From an uncultured Gammaproteobacteria bacterium (GTDB taxonomy: Bacteria > Pseudomonadota > Gammaproteobacteria > Arenicellales > Poriferihabitantaceae), in contig CAMYNW010000005.1 of the NCBI GenBank assembly GCA_947259885.1, forward strand, positions 113,056-177,055: a stretch of 64,000 nt of DNA, written 5' to 3'. Both the position numbers and the translations under genes were made by a program. This document shows positions 24,046-33,557 of the stretch, piece after piece (positions within the stretch are counted from its first letter, which is position 1; every line of letters begins with the position of its first letter). Under the pieces are notes generated by a model. The model saw nothing but the letters and a program-made list of their open reading frames with translations. It had not been told where the DNA came from and searched no databases.

Positions 24046-25170
24046 ATGGGTATTATTATTGTTGCGAGTTTACTTTTTTTAGCCTCAGTGAATCTCGCGC
24101 AGGCTGCAACTGCGCCGCCAATCGATCACCCTTCTAAACAAGATAAGGCCAGTATTGAAATCGCCCAGTTTACCGAAGTATCCAAGACTGCGGAAACTGA
24201 GGATTCATCCACTAACGAGGATAAATTTCTGACTCGCTGGCACGGCATTATTTCAGACAAGATCGAGAGTATGGGCGAATCTGCAGATAGGTTTCTTGAC
24301 CCCAGCATAACTTTTGACGAACTCAATCAGACTTCCGTTCGGTTACGGCTTGATATCGATGCGATCGAAGGAGAAGGCACCGAATTCGATCCCAAAGTCG
24401 ATATCAAATGGATTCTACCAGCTGCTGAAGGCAGATTGCGGCTGCTGGTGAGCTCCACAGATGAACTGGAATACAGCGATAGCGAGGGAGGTCTGGGGTC
24501 TCCATTGAGTGGAAATGACGACGAAGAAACAACAGCGGCGCTCGATTTTAATATAAGGGATGATGAAAAGTGGCGACTATCCGCTTCTTTAGGAGTCAGT
24601 TCTGACCAAGCATATACACGATTTAAACTGCGTCGGAATTTCAAGATTGGTGAGCGCTGGACATCGCGTCTCCTCAACAGACTCACGTATTTTTCAGACG
24701 ACGGATTAGAGAACGATTTTCGCCTCGACTTCGATCGCACCCTCGGCCGTCCGCTGCCAGACACCAGGGAGTTTAGAGAAGTTGCCGTTGGAGGTGATCG
24801 TCGGCCGTGGTTATTTCGATCGGCTTCTCGGATCCGTTCATTTGAAAACAGTGACAGCACGCTATACGAGCAACGATTTAGTTTTTTCAATCGGCTTTCC
24901 AGACGTTCTGCAATCGCATATGAAGCGCTCGCATTTGGATGCTCAAACCCGAATGAAGTTGATGAGACCCTGGATTGTGAGGAGTATCAGCTCAGGTTGA
25001 GATATAAGCTGATTCACCCAAAATATAACTGGCTGGCATTTGAGGCGTGGCCGATAGCGGCTTTTCCCGAGTCGAACGACTTTGACTTGAATCCACAATT
25101 GAGGCTAAGGGTTGAAATCTGGTTTGGTCGAAGCAGGACGGCACAAGGTAGAAGGACGGTAAGGTTTTAG
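24046..25170 (+). CDS. Predicted outer-membrane beta-barrel protein
   Basis: I set the start at ATG 24046, which gives a clean signal peptide (MGIIIVASLLFLASVNLAQA); an upstream ATG at 23950 belongs to a hydrolase relic. The mature 354 residues alternate polar and hydrophobic positions in strands such as GRLRLLVSSTDELEY, KWRLSASLGVSS, YTRFKLRRNFKIGERW and SRLLNRLTYFSDDG, and end with RLRVEIWFGR. That is typical of a porin-like barrel, though the last residue is Phe of VRF. I know no named family. The Sel1 gene starts 16 bp downstream and may be co-transcribed. Confidence 0.65.
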   Translation: MGIIIVASLLFLASVNLAQAATAPPIDHPSKQDKASIEIAQFTEVSKTAETEDSSTNEDKFLTRWHGIISDKIESMGESADRFLDPSITFDELNQTSVRLRLDIDAIEGEGTEFDPKVDIKWILPAAEGRLRLLVSSTDELEYSDSEGGLGSPLSGNDDEETTAALDFNIRDDEKWRLSASLGVSSDQAYTRFKLRRNFKIGERWTSRLLNRLTYFSDDGLENDFRLDFDRTLGRPLPDTREFREVAVGGDRRPWLFRSASRIRSFENSDSTLYEQRFSFFNRLSRRSAIAYEALAFGCSNPNEVDETLDCEEYQLRLRYKLIHPKYNWLAFEAWPIAAFPESNDFDLNPQLRLRVEIWFGRSRTAQGRRTVRF

Positions 25171-25186
25171 AAAACCAATAAGTTAA

Positions 25187-26104
25187 GTGCGATACAGAAT
25201 TAAAAATTACAAACGAAAGATCGTTGTGCAAATACACCGTGTTGGCAGTAATTGCCTCTTAATTGCATTCATGTTCTTCTCCGCTATCGCAAGTGGGGAT
25301 GAAATTGATGACGGGATAGACGCATTTGACAATGGTGACTATGCAACAGCCTACGAGATACTACTTCCATTAGCTGAACATCACGGATATACCAAGGCGA
25401 TGAATACACTCGGGCTTATGTTCGAACAGGGCCTCGGTGTTGAAAAACAAGGCAGTGAGGCGGAAAAGTGGTACAAAAAAGCGGCGCTTCAAGGGAATTC
25501 GGAAGCAATGTACAACCTCGGATTACTGTACTCGGAAGGCAATCTGGTGCCTAAAGACACGGTAAAGGGGATGGCTTGGATGGGCGCTGCGTTTGATCAC
25601 CGACAGGACGAGGCCGCCCGCGTAGCCAAATTATTGAGCGTGGAAATGAGCGATGGGGAACTGAATGAAGCAAGCAAACTTCGGAGAAGAATCAATAGTG
25701 AAATGTATGGTAGCAAGCCACAACCTGTTATCTCAGAACCCGCTCTCACCGAGCCACCAGTAGATCCGTCTCGGCTCCTCACAAGCGAGCAGATTATCGA
25801 TGCTTATTCCGGAATCACCGTCATGTTTGAGTTTCGCGATTCAATCGCGTTGCAGGGCTATCGCAGTCATTCGAGTAAAAGGAGCGCAATGTTGGGTAAG
25901 AAAGCGAAAATATCCGGCCAGTATCGTGACGGCTTCTACAACGGAAAGTGGTGGACAGTAAATAACAAATTGTGTGTCGAATATTCCAAGGTTAAGGTGT
26001 TTGATGATTGTTTCTGGATTGAAGCTACTGGGGAAAGTGAATACACATTGTACAGCCAGAAAACGGGTGACATTATCATCGAGACCATTACTGGCTTTCA
26101 GTAA
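25187..26104 (+). CDS. Secreted Sel1-repeat protein
   Basis: Up to 305 residues from GTG 25187; GTG 25226 is another possible start. The leader NCLLIAFMFFSAIASG predicts export. Two Sel1-like repeats lie at about residues 75-160 (AMNTLGLMFEQGLGVEKQ, AMYNLGLLYSEGNLVPKD), forming a helical solenoid. The last 100 residues form a compact part with paired Cys (NNKLCVEYSKV, DDCFWIEAT) that I do not recognise. It follows the predicted barrel gene by 16 bp, suggesting a periplasmic partner. Function unknown. Confidence 0.7.
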   Translation: MRYRIKNYKRKIVVQIHRVGSNCLLIAFMFFSAIASGDEIDDGIDAFDNGDYATAYEILLPLAEHHGYTKAMNTLGLMFEQGLGVEKQGSEAEKWYKKAALQGNSEAMYNLGLLYSEGNLVPKDTVKGMAWMGAAFDHRQDEAARVAKLLSVEMSDGELNEASKLRRRINSEMYGSKPQPVISEPALTEPPVDPSRLLTSEQIIDAYSGITVMFEFRDSIALQGYRSHSSKRSAMLGKKAKISGQYRDGFYNGKWWTVNNKLCVEYSKVKVFDDCFWIEATGESEYTLYSQKTGDIIIETITGFQ

Positions 26105-26283
26105 TAGATTTTTGTATCAATCAAACTTGGGCGCAGTAAATAATCAAAGGGTTCAGTGTCAATTGATCGAGAAAAATCGTGAGCTAAACACTACAGAATT
26201 AATTACCTATTGATACGGCCTATATTTCGTAAATACCGTTTTATGATTAAACAAATCTATTTGAGTGATAGTTGAGAGTCATG

Positions 26284-26302
26284 ATTGGATCTGTCCCCGA
26301 TA
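26284..26302 (-). repeat. Dispersed short repeat, copy in reverse
   Basis: ATTGGATCTGTCCCCGATA is the reverse of the CGGGACAGATC core. It lies just past the 3' end of the cyclase gene at 26318. Confidence 0.5.
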
Positions 26303-26317
26303 TCGCCCGTTGTTAGA

Positions 26318-28078
26318 CTATTCAAGTCCGATAGCTCTCAAGCCATTCAGATAGGGTTCCAATCCACCGACTTGCTTTGTCGGCAGGTTTTTTTCGAGAA
26401 AGTCGATCGACAGATCTGGTTTCGCCGCCACTGCCGCGGCAAGAGACTGTTTCGCCTCGTCAATCCGACCGAGATTAGCCAGCGCGGAGGCCTTGACGGC
26501 ATGTGGCCAGTAGCCGATTGCATTCGGAATCTGCAAAGTATGGTTGGCCCACTCCAACGCCGCATCGTATTCTTGGCTGAGAATGTAGTTCAGCGCATGG
26601 ACAATGGTGAAGGCCCACAGCATTGGGTCGCGCGGACTCATCGCGACCGCATGTTTGGTTGTATGCTTGGACTCTTCGAGCTCCCCCGCGAGTGATAACG
26701 CAAACGCAAGTCCGTGGTAAGCCTGGGCAAAGCAGGGATTGAGCTCGATCGACTTTCGCAGTGCCGCGATCGACGCGTCATGATCGCCCAGCATCATATG
26801 AATGCGGCCGATAGCGAAATACGATATCGCATCTCTGTCATCGCATAGCAGCGCCATCTTTGCGGCTGCCATACCTTCCTGAAGTAGTGTATCCGGGTTT
26901 TCCGCGCTACCCAAAATCACGAACTGATAGCAGCAATAGGCGCAGTAGGCATAAGCCGGAGCAAATTTAGGGTCCGCTTCGGACGAACGTTTAAACAACT
27001 CCAGTGCGGTCTTAATATTTTCATCCTTGTAGGTCCACATATGCCACAATGCACGTTGATAAAGCTCCCAGGCGTCGAGATTCTCAGGCGGTTTGCTCAC
27101 CGCGCGCTCGCGCTCAAACGCACTTAATTCGGGCTCAAGCGCCGAAGCAATGACCATGACCATTTCATCCTGCAAATCGAAGATGTCCTCCATTTCGCGA
27201 TCGTAGCGTTCGGCCCAGACATGGTGTCCGGTTTTAGCATCGATCAGCTGAACAGTCACCCGCACGCGGTTACCCGCCTTGCGCACGCTGCCCTCGAGCA
27301 CGAATTGAACGCCGAGTTCGCTGGCCACCTGGCGCACATCAATAGCTGTCCCTTTATAAGAGAATGTACTTTCACGTGAGATAACCTTGAACGAGCGAAT
27401 TTTGGACAAGGCGGTGATTAGATCTTCTGTAATGCCGTCGCCAATAAAATCGAGATCCGAATCCTGATTCATATTGGTCAGCGCTAGTACGGCGATCGAG
27501 GATCTCTCCGATGTACCTGTTGTATTTAACTCTTCGGGCATGCGCTGTTTTTTTTCCGGTTCCCAATAAAACACATTAACCGGGCGACCAATATTTTTAA
27601 ACTGCTGCTCTCCGCCATCGGTAAATGTGGCCTCCTGTTTGCCATGGGTTTGATCGTAGACAGAAGACGATATACAAATGCCGCCTTCGGGCGCGCTGGT
27701 CTCGAGCCGGGCCGCCAGGTTGACCCCATCGCCATACACTTCACCGCGGTCCTCGATAACGTCACCGATGTTAACCCCAATTCTGATCTGAATCTTTTTG
27801 TGATCGTCGAGCGCCTGGTTCTGGCTGTGTAATTCTGTCTGGATCCTGACCGCGCATTTTACTGCTGTTACCGCACTCGAAAATTCCGCCAGAATAGCGT
27901 CGCCCGCGTAGCGTAGAACTGTGCCGTCACTGTTTTTAATCTGGGTGCTGGCATAATCAAGAACTTCCATTGCACGGCGGTGAGTGCCCTCCTCGTCACT
28001 ACCGGTCAACCGCGAATAGCCGGCAATGTCAGCATATAAAATGGCCGTTAACTTGCGCTTGTAGGCATCGGCTGTCAT
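26318..28078 (-). CDS. Class III nucleotide cyclase with TolB-like and TPR domains (soluble)
   Basis: A 586-residue protein. Residues 8-170 are a class III cyclase domain (KLTAILYADIAGYSRLTG, LRYAGDAILAEF, GVNIGDVIEDRGEVYGDGVN) with metal Asp and transition-state Asn-type positions in place. Residues 190-320 are the TolB-N-like block common to this architecture (SSIAVLALTNM, FIGDGITEDLITAL, QFVLEGSVRKAGNRVRV). Residues 370-580 are TPR repeats. No transmembrane helix is seen, in contrast to the paralogue at 28899. It probably makes cAMP in the cytoplasm. It lies on the same strand as the DMSP-lyase-type gene. Confidence 0.85.
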   Translation of the reverse strand: MTADAYKRKLTAILYADIAGYSRLTGSDEEGTHRRAMEVLDYASTQIKNSDGTVLRYAGDAILAEFSSAVTAVKCAVRIQTELHSQNQALDDHKKIQIRIGVNIGDVIEDRGEVYGDGVNLAARLETSAPEGGICISSSVYDQTHGKQEATFTDGGEQQFKNIGRPVNVFYWEPEKKQRMPEELNTTGTSERSSIAVLALTNMNQDSDLDFIGDGITEDLITALSKIRSFKVISRESTFSYKGTAIDVRQVASELGVQFVLEGSVRKAGNRVRVTVQLIDAKTGHHVWAERYDREMEDIFDLQDEMVMVIASALEPELSAFERERAVSKPPENLDAWELYQRALWHMWTYKDENIKTALELFKRSSEADPKFAPAYAYCAYCCYQFVILGSAENPDTLLQEGMAAAKMALLCDDRDAISYFAIGRIHMMLGDHDASIAALRKSIELNPCFAQAYHGLAFALSLAGELEESKHTTKHAVAMSPRDPMLWAFTIVHALNYILSQEYDAALEWANHTLQIPNAIGYWPHAVKASALANLGRIDEAKQSLAAAVAAKPDLSIDFLEKNLPTKQVGGLEPYLNGLRAIGLE

Positions 28079-28152
28079 AGGTCGGGGGATGATTTCAATC
28101 TCGATTTGGATGGATCAGGGCTTAGCATACCGTAAAGCCAGCGTCCGCATTG

Positions 28153-28213
28153 AATACCGGGATAAGTTTATTTTCACAGAAAATCACAGTTAAAACCGAG
28201 ACAGATATGTTTA
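28153..28213 (+). repeat. Two dispersed repeat copies in tandem
   Basis: AATACCGGGATAAGTTTATT at 28153 and TAAAACCGAGACAGATATGT at 28191 follow each other in the gap between the cyclase gene and the cupin gene. Confidence 0.55.
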
Positions 28214-28226
28214 GTGTTTATTTTTT

Positions 28227-28859
28227 CTAGGCGCTATTCTTCGACCAATCGATCGCACGGCGGTCGCCTGCGTCCAGCCACCCAGCAAAGGCAAGTAACG
28301 GCTTATTATGGGTTCGCATCGCGTGCGATTGCCAGCTGTGGTGCAATATTAAATCTCCGGGCGAAACATCAAACCAACCGCCCTCATCGAGACACCACTG
28401 CGAACCCGGAGTAAGGACCAGATACACCTCTCTGGGCTCATGGTGATGGCCCGGGTACACAACATCTGGGCCGAGTAGCAAAAGGCCTCCCCGAGGTACT
28501 GCACACAGAATAGGGGCCTCGGGCCCAGAAAAACCCGCGTACGCGTAACCGGCTAGAAAAGAAGAGCTGCTATTATGTTCAGTGTAATGTGGGTTTTGTG
28601 ACCATCTCATCTCGCTCACGACACGCGAGAACTTATTGGCGATTTCCGCCAGCTTGTAGTGTGCCGCGAGTGACAATGCCTGATCGAGATGACGCAGAAC
28701 CGGCAGAGCATTATCGAAGCGGGATTCATCGTCTCGTCTTTCTGTAGGGACCGGTTTCGGCACCTGAATTTCGCTACCCGTAACCATATCCCTACGGGCT
28801 GTAATCGCTTTCCAGGTCAGCCTGTTGAGTTCTTCGAGTTCGTTAATGTCGGTGTTCAT
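28227..28859 (-). CDS. DMSP-lyase-family cupin (DddQ/DddL-like)
   Basis: A 210-residue protein with a C-terminal cupin. Motif 1 is YPGHHHEPREVYLVL with Tyr135, His138-140, Glu144 and Tyr146; motif 2 is HHSWQSHAMRT with His179. This matches the DddQ pattern of metal-binding His, Glu and Tyr used to split dimethylsulfoniopropionate into DMS and acrylate. The helical N-terminal part (residues 50-90, LAEIANKFSRVVSEMRW) also fits that family. Gram-negative marine bacteria carry such genes. No acrylate-use genes (acuI, acuK) are adjacent. Two cyclase genes flank it on the same strand. The exact Ddd subtype is uncertain, and some family members act on other substrates. Confidence 0.72.
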   Translation of the reverse strand: MNTDINELEELNRLTWKAITARRDMVTGSEIQVPKPVPTERRDDESRFDNALPVLRHLDQALSLAAHYKLAEIANKFSRVVSEMRWSQNPHYTEHNSSSSFLAGYAYAGFSGPEAPILCAVPRGGLLLLGPDVVYPGHHHEPREVYLVLTPGSQWCLDEGGWFDVSPGDLILHHSWQSHAMRTHNKPLLAFAGWLDAGDRRAIDWSKNSA

Positions 28860-28898
28860 TTTCTGACCGCTAACCGAATACTGGGGATTAGCCCCGAG

Positions 28899-30782
28899 TC
28901 ACTCGGGTACTCCCGCGTCACGCAGCGCGTCGAGATAGTTTTCCAGATCGGCTTCATGCAGATAGTTAGCTTCGCGGCGTTCTTTCGCAAGGGTTATTTC
29001 TGGGCTGATTGCCAGCGCTTCTTCAACCGACCAGGCAGCGTCATCTAATCGACCAAGCCGGACCAAGACTGCTGCGAGAGTCAGGTGGGTACGATCAAAT
29101 CCCGGGTTGAGCTCAATACTTTTCTCTAGTGATGCGAGCGCATCTGTATATCTGCCCATCAGGAAAAAAATCCGTCCCTCGACACCGAAATAAACACCTG
29201 TGACCTGGATGTTTAACTGTTTCGCGCGCTCAAGAGCTTCTAGTGCCTGCTCATATTGCCCCGAGTAGCTCAAGACAAAGGCCAGTGCCGCATGCCCGTC
29301 TGCGTAATCCGGAAACACCTCAATAGTCCTCATTGCCGCCTCCCTCGCGGCCTCATGTTGCCGCTGTGATAGATAAAGAATACTGCGAGTCAGGTAAATT
29401 TGCGGAATGCTATCATCCAGTTGCAGTGCTTTATTGGCATATTCCAGACCTAGCCTAATCGACTCCTCCCGGTTCGGTGTCCAATAGAAATTTATCTCGG
29501 TCCCATAGGTCAGGGCGATATTGGAATAGGCTCTCGCATAGTTTGGATCAAGCGCGACGGCTTGCTTGAACATGTCGCGTGCCGTTACCATCGATTCACG
29601 TGAATAATAGGTATACTGTTGGAGTCCGCGCAACAACATGTCGTAGGCATCGGGGTTGACAGTTTCTACCTTAACCAGTCTTTCTTCTTCAGTCGGGGTA
29701 AGATTTACTTTCAGCTTCGCAACGATCTCCCGATTGACATCGTCCTGCAACGAGAATATATCGGCCATGGCTCCATCGAATCGATCTGCCCAAATATGAC
29801 CGCCGGTTTCACCGTCCACGAGCTGCGCGTTGATTCGAATTTGATCGTTAACGCGACGCACGCTGCCCTCGAGTATGTACTTCACGCCGAGTTCCCGTGC
29901 AACCGTGCGCAGGTCCATCGATCTTCCTTTGTATGAGAAACTGGAGTTGCGTGCGACCACGAACAGCCCCGATATTCTCGATAAATCGGTGGTCAGGTCC
30001 TCGGTAATACCGTCAGCAAAATATTCCTGGTCAGGGTCGCCGCTCATGTTGTTGAAAGGCAAAACCGCAATCGAGGGTTTTTCGGATGGTGTCTGTTCCT
30101 TGGGTTCAGGAGTGATCGGTTCTTTAGGCTGCCAGTTGACAACACCATAAGTGATTGCAGCGATGACAGCCGCGGTGATCACAATTTTGAGCTTGGGCAA
30201 GCCCTCGGCGGGGCCGCTACTTCGGCCGGGTTCGGGAAGCGGGACAGTTGCCCCGCGCGTCAATGCGACACGATAGACGCCAACAGGCTCATCGAATCCC
30301 TTTAATTCCTGCTCACCGATATTCTCGAGCTCAAACGGCAGGCGCCGCGGAATCGCTTCACGGACCGCTGGCGTTATGCATATTCCCCCAGAATCCGCCA
30401 ATTGCTCCAGGCGCTGTGCCAACACTACCCCGGCACCGGTGATGGTATTGTCTGCAATAACCACTTCACCCATGGCAATCCCGACGCGCACAAGCGGTCG
30501 GATATCGTCATCGAGTTGCGCATTGAATTTAGCCTGATCAGATAGAAAAGACAGGGCCGCGGCAACTGCATCCGAGGCCCGGTCGAACTCGGCCAGCAGT
30601 GCATCACCGCGGAGTTCGCGCACCTGGCCATGATACTTAGAAATCGTTTCACCAAAGCGCTTAAAAGAATCCTGGATACGCGTGTGCGCTTTGTGCTCAT
30701 TTTGTTGAACCAGAGCGGTGGATCCCACGACATCCGCGTGCAGGATAACTGCGAGTTTGCCCGATAACTGTTTAGCTGCCAT
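28899..30782 (-). CDS. Class III nucleotide cyclase with membrane helix, TolB-like and TPR domains
   Basis: A 627-residue protein. Cyclase domain at residues 8-175 (LAVILHADVVGSTALVQ, ELRGDALLAEFDRASD, VRVGIAMGEVVI). One transmembrane helix near 200-220 (LKIVITAAVIAAITYGVV). TolB-like block 235-370 (PSIAVLPFNNMSG, YFADGITEDLTTDL, YILEGSVRRVNDQI). TPR array from about 390 to 620. The cyclase half is cytoplasmic and the TPR half would be on the other side if the helix is a true anchor. It heads a leftward set with the cupin 40 bp downstream. A truncated third paralogue lies at 45413-46596. Confidence 0.85.
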   Translation of the reverse strand: MAAKQLSGKLAVILHADVVGSTALVQQNEHKAHTRIQDSFKRFGETISKYHGQVRELRGDALLAEFDRASDAVAAALSFLSDQAKFNAQLDDDIRPLVRVGIAMGEVVIADNTITGAGVVLAQRLEQLADSGGICITPAVREAIPRRLPFELENIGEQELKGFDEPVGVYRVALTRGATVPLPEPGRSSGPAEGLPKLKIVITAAVIAAITYGVVNWQPKEPITPEPKEQTPSEKPSIAVLPFNNMSGDPDQEYFADGITEDLTTDLSRISGLFVVARNSSFSYKGRSMDLRTVARELGVKYILEGSVRRVNDQIRINAQLVDGETGGHIWADRFDGAMADIFSLQDDVNREIVAKLKVNLTPTEEERLVKVETVNPDAYDMLLRGLQQYTYYSRESMVTARDMFKQAVALDPNYARAYSNIALTYGTEINFYWTPNREESIRLGLEYANKALQLDDSIPQIYLTRSILYLSQRQHEAAREAAMRTIEVFPDYADGHAALAFVLSYSGQYEQALEALERAKQLNIQVTGVYFGVEGRIFFLMGRYTDALASLEKSIELNPGFDRTHLTLAAVLVRLGRLDDAAWSVEEALAISPEITLAKERREANYLHEADLENYLDALRDAGVPE

Positions 30783-30924
30783 CAGTAACCCGATTGGAAT
30801 CAGTTAACAAGAATATCACCATATGGCTTTTGCAGGAATTTCTTCACAGAGCCTGGGCCAAGCTGTTACTCTTTAAGCCACGATGGCGCTGGGGGCTACA
30901 ATGACTTTTGATTATACTAGCCCT

Positions 30925-31051
30925 AAAAAACCGGGTCAGATTTATTAAGTAAAAACCAAACTAAATCTGGAAGAAAACTGGGACAAATCTATTTAGTCCT
31001 GATAAAGATGTTCTGAAAGACAGGAGGTAATAGAATCTGTTCCGAATATCG
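30925..31051 (+). repeat. Short repeat copy followed by composite repeat copy B
   Basis: AAAAAACCGGGTCAGATTTA lies at 30925-30944. From 30973 AAAACTGGGACAAATCTATT begins the composite element, with TTCTGAAAGACAGGAGG and AATCTGTTCCGAATATCG at its end near 31051. The element abuts the 3' end of the antiporter gene. Confidence 0.65.
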
Positions 31052-31058
31052 AGCAACT

Positions 31059-33557
31059 CTAATCGTCTGTGATTTTCGGTGCATGGTCGGCGCCCCGCGC
31101 GTCGTGGATTAATTTGACTATTTCTTTGATCGCGGGGTATTTTCGAAGGATTTTCAGCATCGAACGCATCGAGATTCTCAGTATTATGCAGGGGGACTTA
31201 GCTTTTATGGTTGCGGACCTGATATGTCTTCCGCTTTCATACTCCGCCAGCAACGAAGACTCTCCCATAATATCTCCATCGCTCAAATTTGCTACGTGAT
31301 GAGCGTAACTTAGTGCGTCGGTACGCCATACTGCGGCCTCCCCGACGACGATGATATAAAAATTATCGCCAGTCTCGTAAGCACCCATAATAGTGTCACC
31401 CGGCAGAAAGGTAATGCAGGTGGCATTTTTACCGAGATCACTTCGGTCTTCTTCAGACAAATCGTCGAATAACTCTAGCTCATCCAACATCTCGGCAACG
31501 CTATTTTCATCACTCGATATAGTGGGTTTCATCTCCCCGATACGCTCAATTACCTTATTCACTTTATATTGTGTCGAAACATAACCCTTAGCGCTCAGGT
31601 CGCCATGTTCGTATTGTTCATTGACATGATTCCAGCCACTATAGATGGTAGAGCGCCTGGCCAAAAGGTCCAGATACTGGCGGTAAAAACTCGGGAAGTG
31701 CGTACGGGCCATTTTCAGCCTTTTGCGATAGTGCTTTTTCCTTTTCTTATAAAGTTTGGTGACTACCCCTCGGGCTTCAATCTCGAGATCATCCTGTTTC
31801 TTGAGCGCAGTGATGACAGCCTCGCACATCAATACGTGCGCAAGGTTACGTTGTAATTGTTGCACCGTTCGAGTGCCTTGAAATCTTGACATTAGTGCCG
31901 ATGACCAGCGCCGTTCACGTATAGTGCGTAGAAACATCTCTTCAAGGCGCTGAAAATAACTCTGCTTACTGCGCTCGCGGTGGCTTTCGATTTCGCTACC
32001 TCCCTGGCGCAGACCTTCGCGCATGTCATAGAGCTGGTTAAGCATATCCAGGTAAATATACTGACTGATGTAGCCAACTTCGTAGAGACTTTTTAGCTCT
32101 TTGCGTTCGATATGATATGCACGCAGCATGGCGATAAAATCATCGTCGCGGTGTTGGTCATCCACTTCGTCAAGCCATCCTGTCCCAAACGCGATTTCAA
32201 TGTCGTTTAAAGTTCTGTTGACATCAATCTTGGGCGCTAACTTGTTATTCAACAACTTAGAAAAATTGTCGTGCAGCTTGTGACGCGCATCGATCAGCAC
32301 GCTACGCAGTTCCAGCGCCTCTCCCTTCGATAGTTCATTCATGCCGAGACGCTGCATCAACGGGCGGATAGTAGGTGCACTCACCAATAGTGTGAATAGC
32401 ACCACACCGATGGTGAGATCAAACAGGAACTGCCGTTCGGGTAGATCGCTTGGAATCGACAGTACAACTGCTATTGCCAGTCCACCCTTGAGTCCGCCCC
32501 ACCACATGATATGGCGCTCATTCTTGGTCACCTGTGGCAGGTTAAACCAGCGCGTGGTTAATGGTACAAAGGTGTAAATTGAAAGCGCGCGTGCGGTCAA
32601 CACCAATGCCAACACGATGAATACGGGCCCAATCCGAGATAAAACGTTGTCGGTATTGACCGACAATCCCACCATTAAAAACAACAACGAGTTACAAGAC
32701 AGTGCAATCACTTCCCAGGTTTCGCTTATAGAATGCGTGACATCCTGGCGAATACGTGACATTCCAAACAGACGCAAAGCGATTGCCGCGCCGACAACCG
32801 CCATCACACCTGATATGTGCAGAGTATGCTCACCAATAACAAAAGCGGCGTAGGCAATAATGATCGACGTGGTCAGAATTACGCTGACATTGGCTTTCAT
32901 TCTATATATTAGCTCGCAAGCTATAAAACCGAGTAACCCACCGAAGATAGCCCCGCCGAAAAACACGCGTAAAAACTCCAGGAAAACGTTATCAATATCG
33001 GCTAGTCCGATAGTGCTGCCTTCGACGGCGATAGCGAGGAGTATCGAAAAAGTGACGATAGCTGTTGCGTCATTAAACAGCGACTCACCCTCAACCAGGA
33101 CGTTCAATCGATTGGGCGCGCCGAGCTCCTTGAATAGCGCTACTACGGCAACAGGATCGGTAGCTGAAATCAGTGCGCCAAATACTAGCGCAATGATCAA
33201 TTTCATATCTAATGCAAGCCAAACCCCAAACCCGACAATAAACGTCGATATCAACATCCCCGGGATCGCCAGAATTAAAACAGCAGGCAAATCCTTGGTT
33301 AACTGGCGTGCATCCAATGCGAATCCTGACTCGAATATGAGCGCTGGTAGAAAGATAAACAGCATGACCTCTGGACTGAGCTCGAAATCCTTCAGTGGCA
33401 GCAACAACGGCCAGCGTTCCGCAAGATTACTCAGGAATACGCCGATAACGACTAATATGACGGTGAAGGGGACAGGTAGTTTACGACAGACGCCAGTGAC
33501 CAGCATTGCAATGCCCAACAGGACAACCAGGACAAATACGGTTTCAGAAACTGGCAT
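31059..33557 (-). CDS. CPA1 Na+/H+ antiporter with C-terminal cyclic-nucleotide-binding domain
   Basis: An 832-residue protein. Residues 1-410 are a twelve-helix CPA1 (NhaP/NHE) transporter with the ion-site block FNDATAIVTF and ISATDPVAVVALFKELG. Residues 430-680 are a long cytoplasmic charged helical part. Residues 690-815 are a cNMP-binding beta-roll (ITFLPGDTIMGAYETGDNFYI in the first strands, then DGDIMGESSLLAEYESGRHIRSATI with the phosphate-binding Gly-Glu-Ser and Arg). The transporter exchanges sodium for protons in the inner membrane, and the tail suggests control by cAMP or cGMP. Two cyclase genes lie just downstream on the same strand. Confidence 0.85.
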   Translation of the reverse strand: MPVSETVFVLVVLLGIAMLVTGVCRKLPVPFTVILVVIGVFLSNLAERWPLLLPLKDFELSPEVMLFIFLPALIFESGFALDARQLTKDLPAVLILAIPGMLISTFIVGFGVWLALDMKLIIALVFGALISATDPVAVVALFKELGAPNRLNVLVEGESLFNDATAIVTFSILLAIAVEGSTIGLADIDNVFLEFLRVFFGGAIFGGLLGFIACELIYRMKANVSVILTTSIIIAYAAFVIGEHTLHISGVMAVVGAAIALRLFGMSRIRQDVTHSISETWEVIALSCNSLLFLMVGLSVNTDNVLSRIGPVFIVLALVLTARALSIYTFVPLTTRWFNLPQVTKNERHIMWWGGLKGGLAIAVVLSIPSDLPERQFLFDLTIGVVLFTLLVSAPTIRPLMQRLGMNELSKGEALELRSVLIDARHKLHDNFSKLLNNKLAPKIDVNRTLNDIEIAFGTGWLDEVDDQHRDDDFIAMLRAYHIERKELKSLYEVGYISQYIYLDMLNQLYDMREGLRQGGSEIESHRERSKQSYFQRLEEMFLRTIRERRWSSALMSRFQGTRTVQQLQRNLAHVLMCEAVITALKKQDDLEIEARGVVTKLYKKRKKHYRKRLKMARTHFPSFYRQYLDLLARRSTIYSGWNHVNEQYEHGDLSAKGYVSTQYKVNKVIERIGEMKPTISSDENSVAEMLDELELFDDLSEEDRSDLGKNATCITFLPGDTIMGAYETGDNFYIIVVGEAAVWRTDALSYAHHVANLSDGDIMGESSLLAEYESGRHIRSATIKAKSPCIILRISMRSMLKILRKYPAIKEIVKLIHDARGADHAPKITDD

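Noticed and set aside
24327..24890. Leftward 187-codon frame opposite the beta-barrel gene
   Set aside because: Arg/Ser-rich shadow of strand-rich coding sequence; no Shine-Dalgarno.
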